From Bacteroidia bacterium (GTDB lineage: Bacteria; Bacteroidota; Bacteroidia; Bacteroidales; Prolixibacteraceae): DNA of 62,880 bases. Below are positions 44,864 to 53,384 of the stretch, piece after piece. The translations under genes were made by a program, and so were the position numbers. The DNA is taken from assembly GCA_025358025.1 (NCBI GenBank), contig JANYKW010000149.1:1-62880 (forward strand), in the 5' to 3' direction. The number at the start of each line of letters is the position of its first letter. Position 1 is the stretch's first letter. The notes beneath the pieces were generated by a model. It searched no databases, was not told the DNA's origin, and saw only the letters and a list, made by a program, of their open reading frames with translations.

Positions 44864-47410
44864 TTATCCGCATTTGGAGGAGCCACAATCTGTGCAGATG
44901 AGGCAACCTTCCTGATATATCACATTATCCGATCCGCAGCCTTCGCATCTGGCATCTTCACAGCAGGTTCCGTTTGGAATGAATTTCTTGAGTGCACGTG
45001 CAACACCGTTTTTCCAGGTATTGATTGATTCATCATCGAATTGAAGACTGGTAACCAGTTCGACAACTTTCTGAATTGGCATACCGTGTCTGAGAACGCT
45101 GGATATCAATTTCGCGTAATTCCAGAAAATCGGATTGAATTTAAATGACAATCCCTCGATGGTTGTCTTGTATCCACGGTTATTACGGTATTGGAAATCG
45201 TAGCGGGATACTCCGTTTTCGTCCCTGTTTTTAATGATCCAGCCGTCGGTAACAGAGCGGGGCAGAAGAATTCCATCTTCATCATCGGCCAAACCGGTAA
45301 AGATTTCGTAGGGTTTTCCGTCGATCAGACCAATGAATGCGATCCATTTCTCCTTGTTATTTTGAAAACGGACGATGTCTGCTTCGAGTATTTCCGGACG
45401 TTTGGTCGGGAACAGACCCTCTTTCTTTTTATCTCTGGCAGAGATTAAGACACCTGACCTTGAGCCTTCGCGGTAAACGGTAACACCTTTGCAACCACTT
45501 TCCCAGGCGGAGAAAAAGAGTTTGCCTACCAACTCCTCGGTAGCATCTTCCGGCAGGTTAATGGTGACGGAAATGGAGTGATCGACCCATTTTTGGATCT
45601 GTCCCTGCATCTTAACCTTTGCCATCCAGTCGATGTCGTTGGATGTGGCCCTGGCGTAAGGAGATTTGCTTACAATATCGTCAATCTCATCGCTGCTATA
45701 TTTCCTGTTGGTCCTGTAGCCGTTAATCTCCATCCACAGTTTGAATTTATGGTGGAAGACCAGGTACTCCTCCCACGAATCGCCCATCTCATCCACAAAA
45801 TCAATCCGTGCTTCCTTGTCGTTTGGATTCACTTTCCTTCTGCGTTTGTATACAGGCATGAAGACAGGCTCTATACCGGAGGTAGTCTGGGTCATCAAAC
45901 TGGTCGTGCCGGTTGGAGCGATGGTGAGCAGGGCGATGTTTCGGCGGCCATATTTCGACATCTCCTCATAAAGTTCAGGATCTGCCAGGGCCAGGCGTTT
46001 GATGTATGGATTGTTTACCTCTTTTTTTGTATCGTAGATGGGGAATGCACCACGTTCGCGGGCCAGTATCACGGATCCGCGGTAGGCTTCCAGGGCAACG
46101 ATCTTGTGCACTTCGACCGAGAAGTCGATGGCATTTTCTGATCCGTATTGCAGGCCAAGCGCTGCAAGCATGTCACCTTCCGCGGTGATCCCAATGCCTG
46201 TTCTGCGGCCGTTGATGGCTTTTTCCTTGATTTTTCCCCACAAGTTCAGTTCAACCTCCTTGATCTCATCTGCTTCGGGGTCTGCAACGATCTTTTCATA
46301 GATTGCATCGATTTTCTCCAGCTCCAGATCGATGATATCATCCATGATCCGTTGTGAAAGCCTCACATGTGACCTGAACAGCGGGAAATTGAATTTTGCC
46401 TTTTCAGTAAATGGATGATCCACATAGGAGTACAGGTTAATGGCGATCAGACGGCAGCTGTCGTATGGACAAAGTGGAATTTCGCCGCAGGGATTGGTAG
46501 AAACGGTACCGTAACCCAGATCTGCATAGCAATCCGGAACGGATTCACGGATGACGGTATCCCAGAAAAGGATACCCGGTTCAGCTGATTTCCACGCGTT
46601 GAAAACTATTTTCTGCCAAAGTTTTGTGGCATCTGTATCTTTGGTATAGACCGGCTCGTCGCTGTTGATGGGATATTTTTGGTGGTAGGTAGTCGCATTT
46701 CGTACCGCCTTCATGAACTCATCGTCAATTTTCACCGAGACATTGGCACCAGTGACCTTGCCTTCATCCATTTTTGCATCGATGAATTGTTCTGAGTCGG
46801 GGTGCCTTATTGATACCGAGAGCATCAATGCACCACGGCGGCCATCCTGTGCAACTTCCCTTGTGGAGTTTGAAAAGCGTTCCATAAAAGGAACAATCCC
46901 GGTAGAGGTTAGGGCAGAGTTTTTCACCGGAGATCCTTTTGGACGGATATGTGAAAGATCATGGCCTACGCCACCGCGCCTCTTCATCAGCTGAACCTGT
47001 TCCTGATCCACCATCATGATGCCCCCATAAGAATCGGCACCATTTCCTACTACGAAGCAGTTGGACAGTGATCCGGTCTGAAAATCATTTCCGATACCGG
47101 TCATGGGGCCACCCTGGGGTACGATGTATTTAAATTTTTCAAATAACTCAAAAAGCTCCTTTTCGGCGAGTGGATTCGGATATTTCTTTTCAATACGTGC
47201 AATTTCCGACGAAAGCCGGTGATGAAGGTCATCGGGAGTGAGTTCGAAAAGATTGCCATAGGAATCTTTCAGAGCGTATTTATTGACCCATACCCTGGCA
47301 GCCAGTTCATCCCCCTGAAAATATTTCAGTGAAGCTTCAAATGCCTCCTCGTTGGAATAATTTTTGAGCGAAGTATTTTTCTTCATGGTGGAGATGTCTT
47401 TTGTTTCCAT
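44864..47410 (-). CDS. nrdJ: adenosylcobalamin-dependent (class II) ribonucleotide reductase
   Basis: An 848-residue class II reductase that makes deoxyribonucleotides using adenosylcobalamin. A catalytic disulfide cysteine is C118 in GSLSNCFVV, and NPCGEIPL is at about residues 306-313 (C308). RRGGVGHDLSHIRPKGSPV and the FSNSTREVAQDGRRGALML segment are characteristic of the B12-dependent branch. A TSCPD-like C-terminal domain follows (VSRYDFQYRNNRGYKTTIEG to the end). It finishes with clustered cysteines (CCEDARCEGCGSDN, CLICTDCGSSKCG), a likely redox or zinc-binding tail. The start at 47410 could also be the M at 47386. No cobalamin riboswitch is recognisable upstream, but a 14-bp palindrome lies at 47447. 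Confidence 0.95.
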   Translation of the reverse strand: METKDISTMKKNTSLKNYSNEEAFEASLKYFQGDELAARVWVNKYALKDSYGNLFELTPDDLHHRLSSEIARIEKKYPNPLAEKELFELFEKFKYIVPQGGPMTGIGNDFQTGSLSNCFVVGNGADSYGGIMMVDQEQVQLMKRRGGVGHDLSHIRPKGSPVKNSALTSTGIVPFMERFSNSTREVAQDGRRGALMLSVSIRHPDSEQFIDAKMDEGKVTGANVSVKIDDEFMKAVRNATTYHQKYPINSDEPVYTKDTDATKLWQKIVFNAWKSAEPGILFWDTVIRESVPDCYADLGYGTVSTNPCGEIPLCPYDSCRLIAINLYSYVDHPFTEKAKFNFPLFRSHVRLSQRIMDDIIDLELEKIDAIYEKIVADPEADEIKEVELNLWGKIKEKAINGRRTGIGITAEGDMLAALGLQYGSENAIDFSVEVHKIVALEAYRGSVILARERGAFPIYDTKKEVNNPYIKRLALADPELYEEMSKYGRRNIALLTIAPTGTTSLMTQTTSGIEPVFMPVYKRRRKVNPNDKEARIDFVDEMGDSWEEYLVFHHKFKLWMEINGYRTNRKYSSDEIDDIVSKSPYARATSNDIDWMAKVKMQGQIQKWVDHSISVTINLPEDATEELVGKLFFSAWESGCKGVTVYREGSRSGVLISARDKKKEGLFPTKRPEILEADIVRFQNNKEKWIAFIGLIDGKPYEIFTGLADDEDGILLPRSVTDGWIIKNRDENGVSRYDFQYRNNRGYKTTIEGLSFKFNPIFWNYAKLISSVLRHGMPIQKVVELVTSLQFDDESINTWKNGVARALKKFIPNGTCCEDARCEGCGSDNVIYQEGCLICTDCGSSKCG

Positions 47411-47770
47411 AGTTCAGGTATTAGCAGAATAAAAAAAACCAAGGGAATTTCGTACGAAATAATTTATTTTCAATAAGCCGCGCGGAACCCTCAGACATCT
47501 TTTCAATTTCGTTCATGAGTATTTGCTCATAAGGGTTTCAGCCGGAAACTGAAAGACAAGGAAGTCTATTCTTCTTGGGTAAAGATAACTGATAAGTCAT
47601 TTTTTTGGACAACTAAATTATGTCAATTAAAGAAAAGTTATCAACTTACAAGTGTTAATATGCATAAATACAGATGTATACCAAATATTATGTATATAAA
47701 AGTTCACAAAAAAATATTTTTTTGTGATTTTCCAAAAATAAAAATGTGCAGGGGGATTAAACGAAAAAAC
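47411..47770. other. 360-bp AT-rich gap upstream of nrdJ
   Basis: No gene is seen between waaA and nrdJ. It contains a perfect palindrome ATTTCGTACGAAAT (47447-47460), a small hairpin with TTTCAG/CTGAAA arms near 47535, and long AT-rich stretches near 47640-47760 that could hold the nrdJ promoter. I find no TAnnTTTG box on the minus strand and no cobalamin-riboswitch core. Confidence 0.6.
47447..47460. promoter_or_regulatory. perfect 14-bp palindrome upstream of nrdJ
   Basis: ATTTCGTACGAAAT is its own reverse complement and ends 37 bp before the nrdJ ATG. The position suits an operator for a dimeric repressor, but the factor is unknown and the sequence does not match the usual NrdR box (ACACWATATWGTGT). 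Confidence 0.4.
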
Positions 47771-49009
47771 TTAATTTTCGAAGAAATAGCGAACGATCTG
47801 TTCTGTTGCTCCGCGGTTACCTTCAACGTATTGGGAAGCAGAATGACTCTCAACTGACAGTTTGACGGGGTCGGTCAGGTAACTTTCCAGGAGGTTTGAC
47901 AACTCTTCGTAACTGGAGATAGAATGAGCAGCACCCAGCTGAATCATCTCGGTTGCTTCATGAAATTTATGAAAATCGGGACCGAAAACGACAGGCATTC
48001 CATAAACTGCCGGTTCAAGAATGCTGTGAATTCCGGTTGTGAATCCTCCTCCGATGTATGCAATTTTGGCATATCGATAAACCGAAACGAGGTATCCGTA
48101 TCCATCCACGATTAAAACATCGGCCGCTTTCAGTTGTTCTGGCGATGAAGCGGCTGAATAGAAGAGATAGGAACGCTTCAGAGCGGCTGTAACACGCTCC
48201 AGCGATTTGTCGTTTACTTCGTGGGGTGCCACTACAAATTTGACATTGTGGGTGCATTCATTCACATAATTAAGAAACAGCGCTTCATCTTCGGGCCACG
48301 TGCTTCCGGCAACGATAACCCTTTTCCCGTCACAGAATGTTTCCAGTTTGGGTAATTCAGAAGCTGACCTTGCGATCTGTGAGACGCGGTCGAGTCTTGT
48401 ATCGCCGCTGACAGTAACATTTTCAAAGCCAAATCTCTGCAAAATATCAAACGAACTTTGATTTTGAACGAAGATGTGGTTATATACCCTGAAAGCCTTT
48501 CTAAACCATTTGCCCCAGGGTTGGAAAAAAAATTGTGTTGGACGAAATAGTGCGGAGAAAAGGTAGGTTGGGATCTCTCTTTTCTTTAGCTCAGTTAAAA
48601 AATTGAACCAGAACTCGTATTTGACAAAAAAGACTTTTTCGGGCCTGACAATATCCAGGAATCTGGTTGCATTCCAGTAAGTATCCAGCGGCAGATAATA
48701 TACGTAATCTGCCAGGGGATAATCTTTTCGTAGTTCATATCCGGAGGGAGAAAAGAATGTCAGCAGGATTTTGTAGTCGGGGAAATATTTTTTAACTCCT
48801 TCAATGACAGGTCTTGCCTGCTCAAATTCGCCGAGCGAGGAGACATGAAACCAAAGAAGATGCTCGCAGGGAACGACCTCCGTTTGAATTTTCTCAAAAA
48901 GATTTTTTCTACCTGACAGCCATTTTTTGGCCTTGGGATTCCTGAAGGAAGCAACCCAAATCAAAAAATGGTACACATGAATACTCGTATTATAAAGAAA
49001 ATGCATCAT
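47771..49009 (-). CDS. waaA: 3-deoxy-D-manno-octulosonic acid (KDO) transferase
   Basis: A 412-residue GT30 enzyme that adds KDO to lipid A precursor at the inner membrane. A membrane-anchoring N-terminus (MHFLYNTSIHVYHFLIWVAS) precedes the GT30 blocks LLWFHVSSLGEFEQARPVIE, ILLTFFSPSGYELRKDYPLA, YYLPLDTYWNATRF and VFFVKYEFWFNFL. The C-terminal part has IVAGSTWPEDEALF and IGGGFTTGIHSILEPAVYG, with PVVFGPDFHKFHEA. It shows that the cell makes LPS. The gene starts 63 bp after the rnhA stop, that gap being filled by two REP-like elements. All conserved blocks are intact. Confidence 0.94.
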   Translation of the reverse strand: MMHFLYNTSIHVYHFLIWVASFRNPKAKKWLSGRKNLFEKIQTEVVPCEHLLWFHVSSLGEFEQARPVIEGVKKYFPDYKILLTFFSPSGYELRKDYPLADYVYYLPLDTYWNATRFLDIVRPEKVFFVKYEFWFNFLTELKKREIPTYLFSALFRPTQFFFQPWGKWFRKAFRVYNHIFVQNQSSFDILQRFGFENVTVSGDTRLDRVSQIARSASELPKLETFCDGKRVIVAGSTWPEDEALFLNYVNECTHNVKFVVAPHEVNDKSLERVTAALKRSYLFYSAASSPEQLKAADVLIVDGYGYLVSVYRYAKIAYIGGGFTTGIHSILEPAVYGMPVVFGPDFHKFHEATEMIQLGAAHSISSYEELSNLLESYLTDPVKLSVESHSASQYVEGNRGATEQIVRYFFEN

Positions 49010-49033
49010 ATTAATTCACACGTTACGATAAAA

Positions 49034-49087
49034 GGACGCAGGCACTGCGTCCCTACGTCTCATCGGGCGCAGTCACTGCGCCCCTAC
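49034..49087 (-). repeat. pair of REP-like GTAG palindromes at the 3' end of rnhA
   Basis: Two 23-bp copies lie at 49034-49056 and 49065-49087. On the minus strand each begins GTAG and continues as a palindromic stem, GGGCGCAGTGACTGCGCCC in one and GGACGCAGTGCCTGCGTCC in the other. Both are in the same orientation. The second copy (49065-49087) overlaps the rnhA coding end and supplies its stop codon. The stem sequences differ from those after sufB but the layout is the same. Confidence 0.8.
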
Positions 49088-49546
49088 ATATCCAACATCT
49101 TCCAAAAGATTCCGTCCATTGGCTGCCTGAACAGCAAGCTGATCGCATCTTTCGTTGCCCGGTATGGCGGCATGACCTTTTACCCACACGAACTTCACGG
49201 TGTGGAGTTGATATATATCGAAAAAGCGCATCCAGAGGTCGCTGTTTTTTTTCCCCTTGAATCTGATTTTGATCCAATTGAAAAGCCAGCCTTTTTCCAC
49301 TGCATCCATCACATATTTTGAATCTGTATATACTGTTACGTTGCAGTTCCTGTACTTCAGTGCTTCCAATCCGGCAATGACAGCCATCAGCTCCATGCGG
49401 TTGTTGGTGGTCAGGCGGAATCCTTCAGCCAGCTCTTTTTTGTGGCGACCAAAAAGAAGAAGGGTACCATATCCTCCGGGGCCGGGATTCCCTAAGGAGG
49501 AGCCGTCTGTGTACATGGTGATTATTGGAGACGGATCCTCTGTCAT
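49073..49546 (-). CDS. rnhA: ribonuclease HI
   Basis: A 157-residue RNase HI. The catalytic acids are D14 in IITMYTDGSSLGNPGPGG, E52 in TTNNRMELMAVIAGLEAL, the Asp of VTVYTDSKYVMDAV, and the late Asp of GNERCDQLAVQAA. KFVWVKGHAAIPGNERCD supplies the family histidine. It cleaves the RNA strand of RNA-DNA hybrids in the cytoplasm. The last four residues (VGAQ) and the stop are encoded by a REP-like element (GTAGGGGCGCAGTGA). This implies that the original C-terminus was replaced or extended when the element arrived. The start codon follows an AT-rich gap after the S46 gene. Confidence 0.94.
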   Translation of the reverse strand: MTEDPSPIITMYTDGSSLGNPGPGGYGTLLLFGRHKKELAEGFRLTTNNRMELMAVIAGLEALKYRNCNVTVYTDSKYVMDAVEKGWLFNWIKIRFKGKKNSDLWMRFFDIYQLHTVKFVWVKGHAAIPGNERCDQLAVQAANGRNLLEDVGYVGAQ

Positions 49547-49570
49547 GCAAAGATTATTAATTAAAGAAAC

Positions 49571-49619
49571 AGTTTAAATTTAATTTAATTTTTTAAACTA
49601 TTCAACCCTTTCGGGGTTG
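49571..49619. terminator. two hairpins downstream of the S46 peptidase gene
   Basis: AGTTTAAA...TTTAAACT (49571-49599) and CAACCC-TTTCG-GGGTTG (49603-49619) are perfect small stems. They lie between the S46 gene and rnhA and, together with the larger hairpin at 49657, probably mark the end of the S46 transcript. Confidence 0.45.
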
Positions 49620-49656
49620 TTGCTTCATTTGGTTCATTTTCCGTGGGTTTTACCCA

Positions 49657-49689
49657 CAGCTGGTGTGGATTTGCAATCCGCACCAGCTG
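49657..49689. terminator. long hairpin directly after the S46 peptidase stop
   Basis: CAGCTGGTGTGGATT and AATCCGCACCAGCTG form a 15-bp stem (one G-T pair) around a TGC loop, ending 2 bp from the S46 stop codon. A related half-site, CAGCTGACGCGGATTTGCA, lies at 51957-51975 beyond the other end of the same gene. There is no T-tail, so it may be an RNA-stabilising or REP-like element rather than a classical terminator. Confidence 0.5.
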
Positions 49690-49691
49690 GA

Positions 49692-51842
49692 TTACTCAAT
49701 GATGGTCATCTCATCTACCAGGTGTTTGGCCCCGGCATATTTATCGATGATCCACAAAACAAAACGAATATCAACATTGATACATTTCTGCAGGTCTGGC
49801 TCATAGGCGATGTCACCGCTCATTGCTTCCCAGTTTCCGTCGAAAGCGATCCCGATCAGTTCTCCGTTGGCATTCATGACAGGGCTACCCGAATTGCCGC
49901 CTGTGATGTCGTTGTTGGTGGTAAAACAGGTGTGGAGGGTGCGGTCCTTGTCAGCATACCTGCCATAGTCGGCAGCATGGTACATGTCTATCAGCTGTTG
50001 AGGAAAGTCAAAATCCGGATCACCCGTGACTCCTTTCTCAGCGTATCCTTTCAATGTGGTAAAATAGCTGTAATGCACCCCGTCTCTTGGATTGCAATCA
50101 CCAACTCTGCCATAGGTCAGCCGCATGGAGGAGTTGGCATCCGGATAGATTGTTTTGTCTGAGTTCATTTCGTTCAAGCCTGCAACAAAGAGTTTTTTTG
50201 CGTTTTCGAGCCCGGCAGTTGACTGGCGGTAATCGACCCCGATAATTTTTATGGCTTCCATCATGGAAATCATGGCATTATACACCGGATCTTTGTCCAG
50301 AATTTTTAGCGAAGGCTTATCCAGGAATGCCTCCAGTTTTTGCCTTTCAGGGAAAATGCTCTTTTTGTAAAGTTGGGTGGTATATGCCAGGTAATCCCCT
50401 TTGTATTTTCTGGTAGCGCTTGCCAAAAAGGATGGTTGATATTTTGTCGCGACATTTTCTGCATACATTTTTGTCAGGACGGCTGCAATTTTAAGATCGG
50501 TTTGCGCATCGTAATCGTTGTAAAAGCCATCGAGCGATGCTTTGAACCTGTTGGCTGCTTCTTTAATTTTTTCCTTGTCATTGCTCCGAAGTTCGTTGTG
50601 TAAAGAGCTGATGTTCAGTGAAAATTTAAATATCTCCGGTCCTTCCAGCAATACTTCCCGCGAATATTCAAATGCAATTCTGTCATCCACAGAGCGGTAA
50701 GCATTGGCAATATCCGTTAATACATTCCCGTATTTTACTTTTCTGGCAGGGTCAAGGTTAACCCAATCAGTAAATTCTTTTTCTATGGCCAATTTTTTAC
50801 CGGTCACATGCAATGCCGGCAACCCCAGGTTCTGGCCTACAGAATATTTGTATTCATTGGAGCTGATGGCAAACTTTGAAGCATACTGGATTCTGTTCTT
50901 ATCGCCTTTGGCCATGTAGTCACGGATGATTTCCAGCTTGGCTGACCTGGCCTTGATGCGGATGTTGTTGACTACCTCCATGGTATTCTTCAATCCGTAA
51001 GAGGTGAGGTAGCGGTTTGTCCTGCCGGGATAGCCCAGGATCATGGCATAATCATTCTCCTGAACCCCTTTCAGTGAGACAGGCAGGTGATGTTTGGGGT
51101 GATAGGGAACGTTTTCTTTGGCATAATTGGCGGGTTTTCCATCGGGAGCGCAATAGATACGGAACATGGAAAAGTCGCCGGTATGACGGGGCCACATCCA
51201 GTTATCTGTTTCACCGCCAAATTTGCCAATGGATTGCGGAGGTGTCCCAACGAGACGGATATCCCTGAATGTTTCCGTGATAAACAGGTAGAAAATGTTG
51301 GCCTCGAACAAGGGTCTGACGCTGACTTCATACTTTGTTGTACCCCTGGCCTGCTTTTCGATGACAGCAATTGCGTCGGCCATTTTAGCCCGTCGGGAGG
51401 CAACAGAGGTGGTATCTGAAATTCCGTCCAGAACCCGGCTGGTAACATCCTCCATGCTTACCAGGAAAGTGACGCTTTTACCCGGATTGGGCAGTTCCTG
51501 ATCGTGGGATTGGGCCCAGAATCCATCCTGCAGGTAATCGTGTTCAACGGAGCTGTGTTTCTGGATCTCTCCGAATCCGCAGTGGTGGTTGGTGAGCAGC
51601 AGACCATCGGCCGAGACTATTTCGGCGGTACACGATCCACGGTCCATGGCAACAACAGCGTCCTTCAGACTTGAATTGTTGATGCTGTAAATTTGTTCAG
51701 CGCTCAATTTCAGTCCCATGGAATGCATCTTATCGATGTTCAGCTTTCCAACAAGGGAGGGTAACCACATACCCTCATCTGCTTTTACCTGATTGGCAAA
51801 TAATAGGATAAAGGCAAAAATGGTGATCAATAGTTTTTTCAT
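49692..51842 (-). CDS. S46-family dipeptidyl-peptidase, DPP7-like
   Basis: A 716-residue periplasmic or surface serine peptidase with signal peptide MKKLLITIFAFILLFANQVK. The catalytic His is in LLLTNHHCGFGEIQKHSSVE and the Ser at about residue 651 in GGNSGSPVMNANGELIG. S46 enzymes remove dipeptides from peptide N-termini. In this family the residue that sets P1 specificity lies in the following FDxxWE block: DPP11 has Arg (acidic P1) while DPP7 has Gly (hydrophobic P1). Here it reads AFDGNWEAMSGDI, so Gly and a DPP7-like, hydrophobic preference is predicted. The enzyme fits a peptide-fermenting lifestyle, with the leucyl aminopeptidase and kbl also nearby. Confidence 0.94.
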   Translation of the reverse strand: MKKLLITIFAFILLFANQVKADEGMWLPSLVGKLNIDKMHSMGLKLSAEQIYSINNSSLKDAVVAMDRGSCTAEIVSADGLLLTNHHCGFGEIQKHSSVEHDYLQDGFWAQSHDQELPNPGKSVTFLVSMEDVTSRVLDGISDTTSVASRRAKMADAIAVIEKQARGTTKYEVSVRPLFEANIFYLFITETFRDIRLVGTPPQSIGKFGGETDNWMWPRHTGDFSMFRIYCAPDGKPANYAKENVPYHPKHHLPVSLKGVQENDYAMILGYPGRTNRYLTSYGLKNTMEVVNNIRIKARSAKLEIIRDYMAKGDKNRIQYASKFAISSNEYKYSVGQNLGLPALHVTGKKLAIEKEFTDWVNLDPARKVKYGNVLTDIANAYRSVDDRIAFEYSREVLLEGPEIFKFSLNISSLHNELRSNDKEKIKEAANRFKASLDGFYNDYDAQTDLKIAAVLTKMYAENVATKYQPSFLASATRKYKGDYLAYTTQLYKKSIFPERQKLEAFLDKPSLKILDKDPVYNAMISMMEAIKIIGVDYRQSTAGLENAKKLFVAGLNEMNSDKTIYPDANSSMRLTYGRVGDCNPRDGVHYSYFTTLKGYAEKGVTGDPDFDFPQQLIDMYHAADYGRYADKDRTLHTCFTTNNDITGGNSGSPVMNANGELIGIAFDGNWEAMSGDIAYEPDLQKCINVDIRFVLWIIDKYAGAKHLVDEMTIIE

Positions 51843-51953
51843 TCGAAATATTTTTTAGCAGAATTCTGTCGCTGCAGGAGTTCTTGCTTTTGAAATTGAA
51901 GCGGTAAAATTAATTTTATTTACAAACAAAAACGGATGGGTGTAGAATTTCAG

Positions 51954-52023
51954 CACCAGCTGACGCGGATTTGCATTTAGGGGTGTTTTGGCTCCCCCTT
52001 CTCGTTTGCAACGAAGGGGGAGC
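51954..52023. repeat. inverted repeat with CCCCCTTC / GAAGGGGG arms between S46 and kbl
   Basis: GCTCCCCCTTCTCGTT and AACGAAGGGGGAGC (51991-52023) pair as a long stem with a 2-nt bulge around TGC. A half-site CAGCTGACGCGGATTTGCA (51957-51975) related to the 49657 hairpin lies just before it. The element is in the 224-bp gap after kbl (on the minus strand) and before the S46 start. It could terminate kbl transcription or be a mobile repeat. Confidence 0.6.
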
Positions 52024-52066
52024 GGGGAGAAGATTTTAACCTAAGGGTGGAGAAGTGTCGATTCTG

Positions 52067-53257
52067 CTATCTGATAACCCCCAGCGACTTTCCGACCTTT
52101 ATAAAAGCTGCAAGCGCCTGATCCAGGTGCGCAGGCAGATGGGCGGCGGATAGCTGGACCCTGATGCGCGCCTGTCCTTGTGCTACAACAGGATAGTAAA
52201 ATCCGATCACATATATTCCTTCTTCCAGCAACCGGGCAGCAAAATTCTGGGAGAGTTTGGCATCATACAACATCACCGCGCAGATGGCAGACTTGGTTGG
52301 TTTGATATCAAAACCTGCATCGATCATCCGGCTAATGAAATACTTTGTGTTATGGTGTAATTTATCCTGAAGATCTGATGTTTCTGCCATCATATCAAAC
52401 ATTTTTATTCCGGCATTTACGACAGCCGGTGGCAGGGAATTCGAGAAGAGGTAGGGTCTGGATCGCTGTCTGAGAAGTTCGATTACCTCTTTCCTGCCGG
52501 TCGTAAATCCTCCAAGGGCACCTCCGAAGGCTTTTCCCAGTGTTCCGGTGATGATATCGACTTCACCCCTGAGGTTAAACAATTCAGTTACTCCACGACC
52601 CGTATCTCCTACAACTCCAGCAGAATGACATTCATCAACCATTATCAGTGCATCGTATTTTTTAGCCAGAATATGGATCTGGTCGAGCGGTGCAACATTG
52701 CCATCCATGGAAAAGACACCGTCGGTTACGATGATTTTGAATCTTGCATCCTTGACAAGAATCAGCTGAGCTTCGAGGTCTTTCATATCCGCGTTGAGGT
52801 AGCGGAATCTTTTGGCTTTGCTTAAGCGAACCCCGTCGATAATGGATGCATGGTTTAGCGAATCTGATATTATGGCATCCTCTTCTGAAAACAACGGTTC
52901 GAAGATACCGCCGTTGGCATCGAAGCAGGCTGCATAGAGGATGGTATCTTCGGTCCCGAAGAATTCGGTTATTTTTTGTTCGAGCGTTTTGTGCAGATTG
53001 GTTGTACCGCAGATAAACCGGACGGACGACATTCCGTATCCGTGAGAATGCAATGCATCTTCTGCCGCTTTAATCAGGGCGGGATGATTGGAGAGTCCGA
53101 GGTAGTTGTTGGCGCAAAAGTTCAGGACTTCCTGTCCGGATGCGAGGCGGATCACGGCATCCTGGGGAGAAACGATTAAACGTTCGTTTTTATAGAGACC
53201 TGCTTCACGGATGGAATGGAGTTCATTTTGGAGGTGTTCTTTTATTTTTCCATACAT
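52067..53257 (-). CDS. kbl: glycine C-acetyltransferase (2-amino-3-ketobutyrate CoA ligase)
   Basis: A 396-residue PLP enzyme of the alpha-oxoamine synthase family. The PLP lysine is K242 in IITGTLGKAFGGALGG. Other family blocks are LNFCANNYLGLSNHPALI, GYGMSSVRFICGTTNLHKTL, SDSLNHASIIDGVRL, FSMDGNVAPL and VDECHSAGVVGDTGRG. This combination (FICGT and SVRF) fits Kbl rather than BioF or SPT. It splits 2-amino-3-ketobutyrate with CoA to glycine and acetyl-CoA, the second step of threonine catabolism. Threonine dehydrogenase (tdh) is not adjacent. A TAATTTTG box at 53315-53322 is a candidate promoter. Confidence 0.94.
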   Translation of the reverse strand: MYGKIKEHLQNELHSIREAGLYKNERLIVSPQDAVIRLASGQEVLNFCANNYLGLSNHPALIKAAEDALHSHGYGMSSVRFICGTTNLHKTLEQKITEFFGTEDTILYAACFDANGGIFEPLFSEEDAIISDSLNHASIIDGVRLSKAKRFRYLNADMKDLEAQLILVKDARFKIIVTDGVFSMDGNVAPLDQIHILAKKYDALIMVDECHSAGVVGDTGRGVTELFNLRGEVDIITGTLGKAFGGALGGFTTGRKEVIELLRQRSRPYLFSNSLPPAVVNAGIKMFDMMAETSDLQDKLHHNTKYFISRMIDAGFDIKPTKSAICAVMLYDAKLSQNFAARLLEEGIYVIGFYYPVVAQGQARIRVQLSAAHLPAHLDQALAAFIKVGKSLGVIR

Positions 53258-53314
53258 AACAGAATGTTTTTAAGTGAATTCTGGATCTGACCGGATCAAG
53301 TCGTGATCTTCACG

Positions 53315-53322
53315 CAAAATTA
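53315..53322 (-). promoter_or_regulatory. candidate -7 box (TAATTTTG) of kbl
   Basis: The minus strand reads TAATTTTG, matching TAnnTTTG, 57 bp before the kbl ATG, in the gap shared with the divergent adaptor gene. No -33 element is at the right spacing. Confidence 0.4.
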
Positions 53323-53384
53323 TGCTAATTTTATGATCGGTTTTAATACTTTGGTCATGTTTGTTCTAAAATAATTATCATCTG

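Noticed and set aside
47411-47770. Cobalamin riboswitch upstream of nrdJ
   Set aside because: The conserved B12-box core was not found on either strand, and the gap is mostly AT-rich without the expected long-range pairing.
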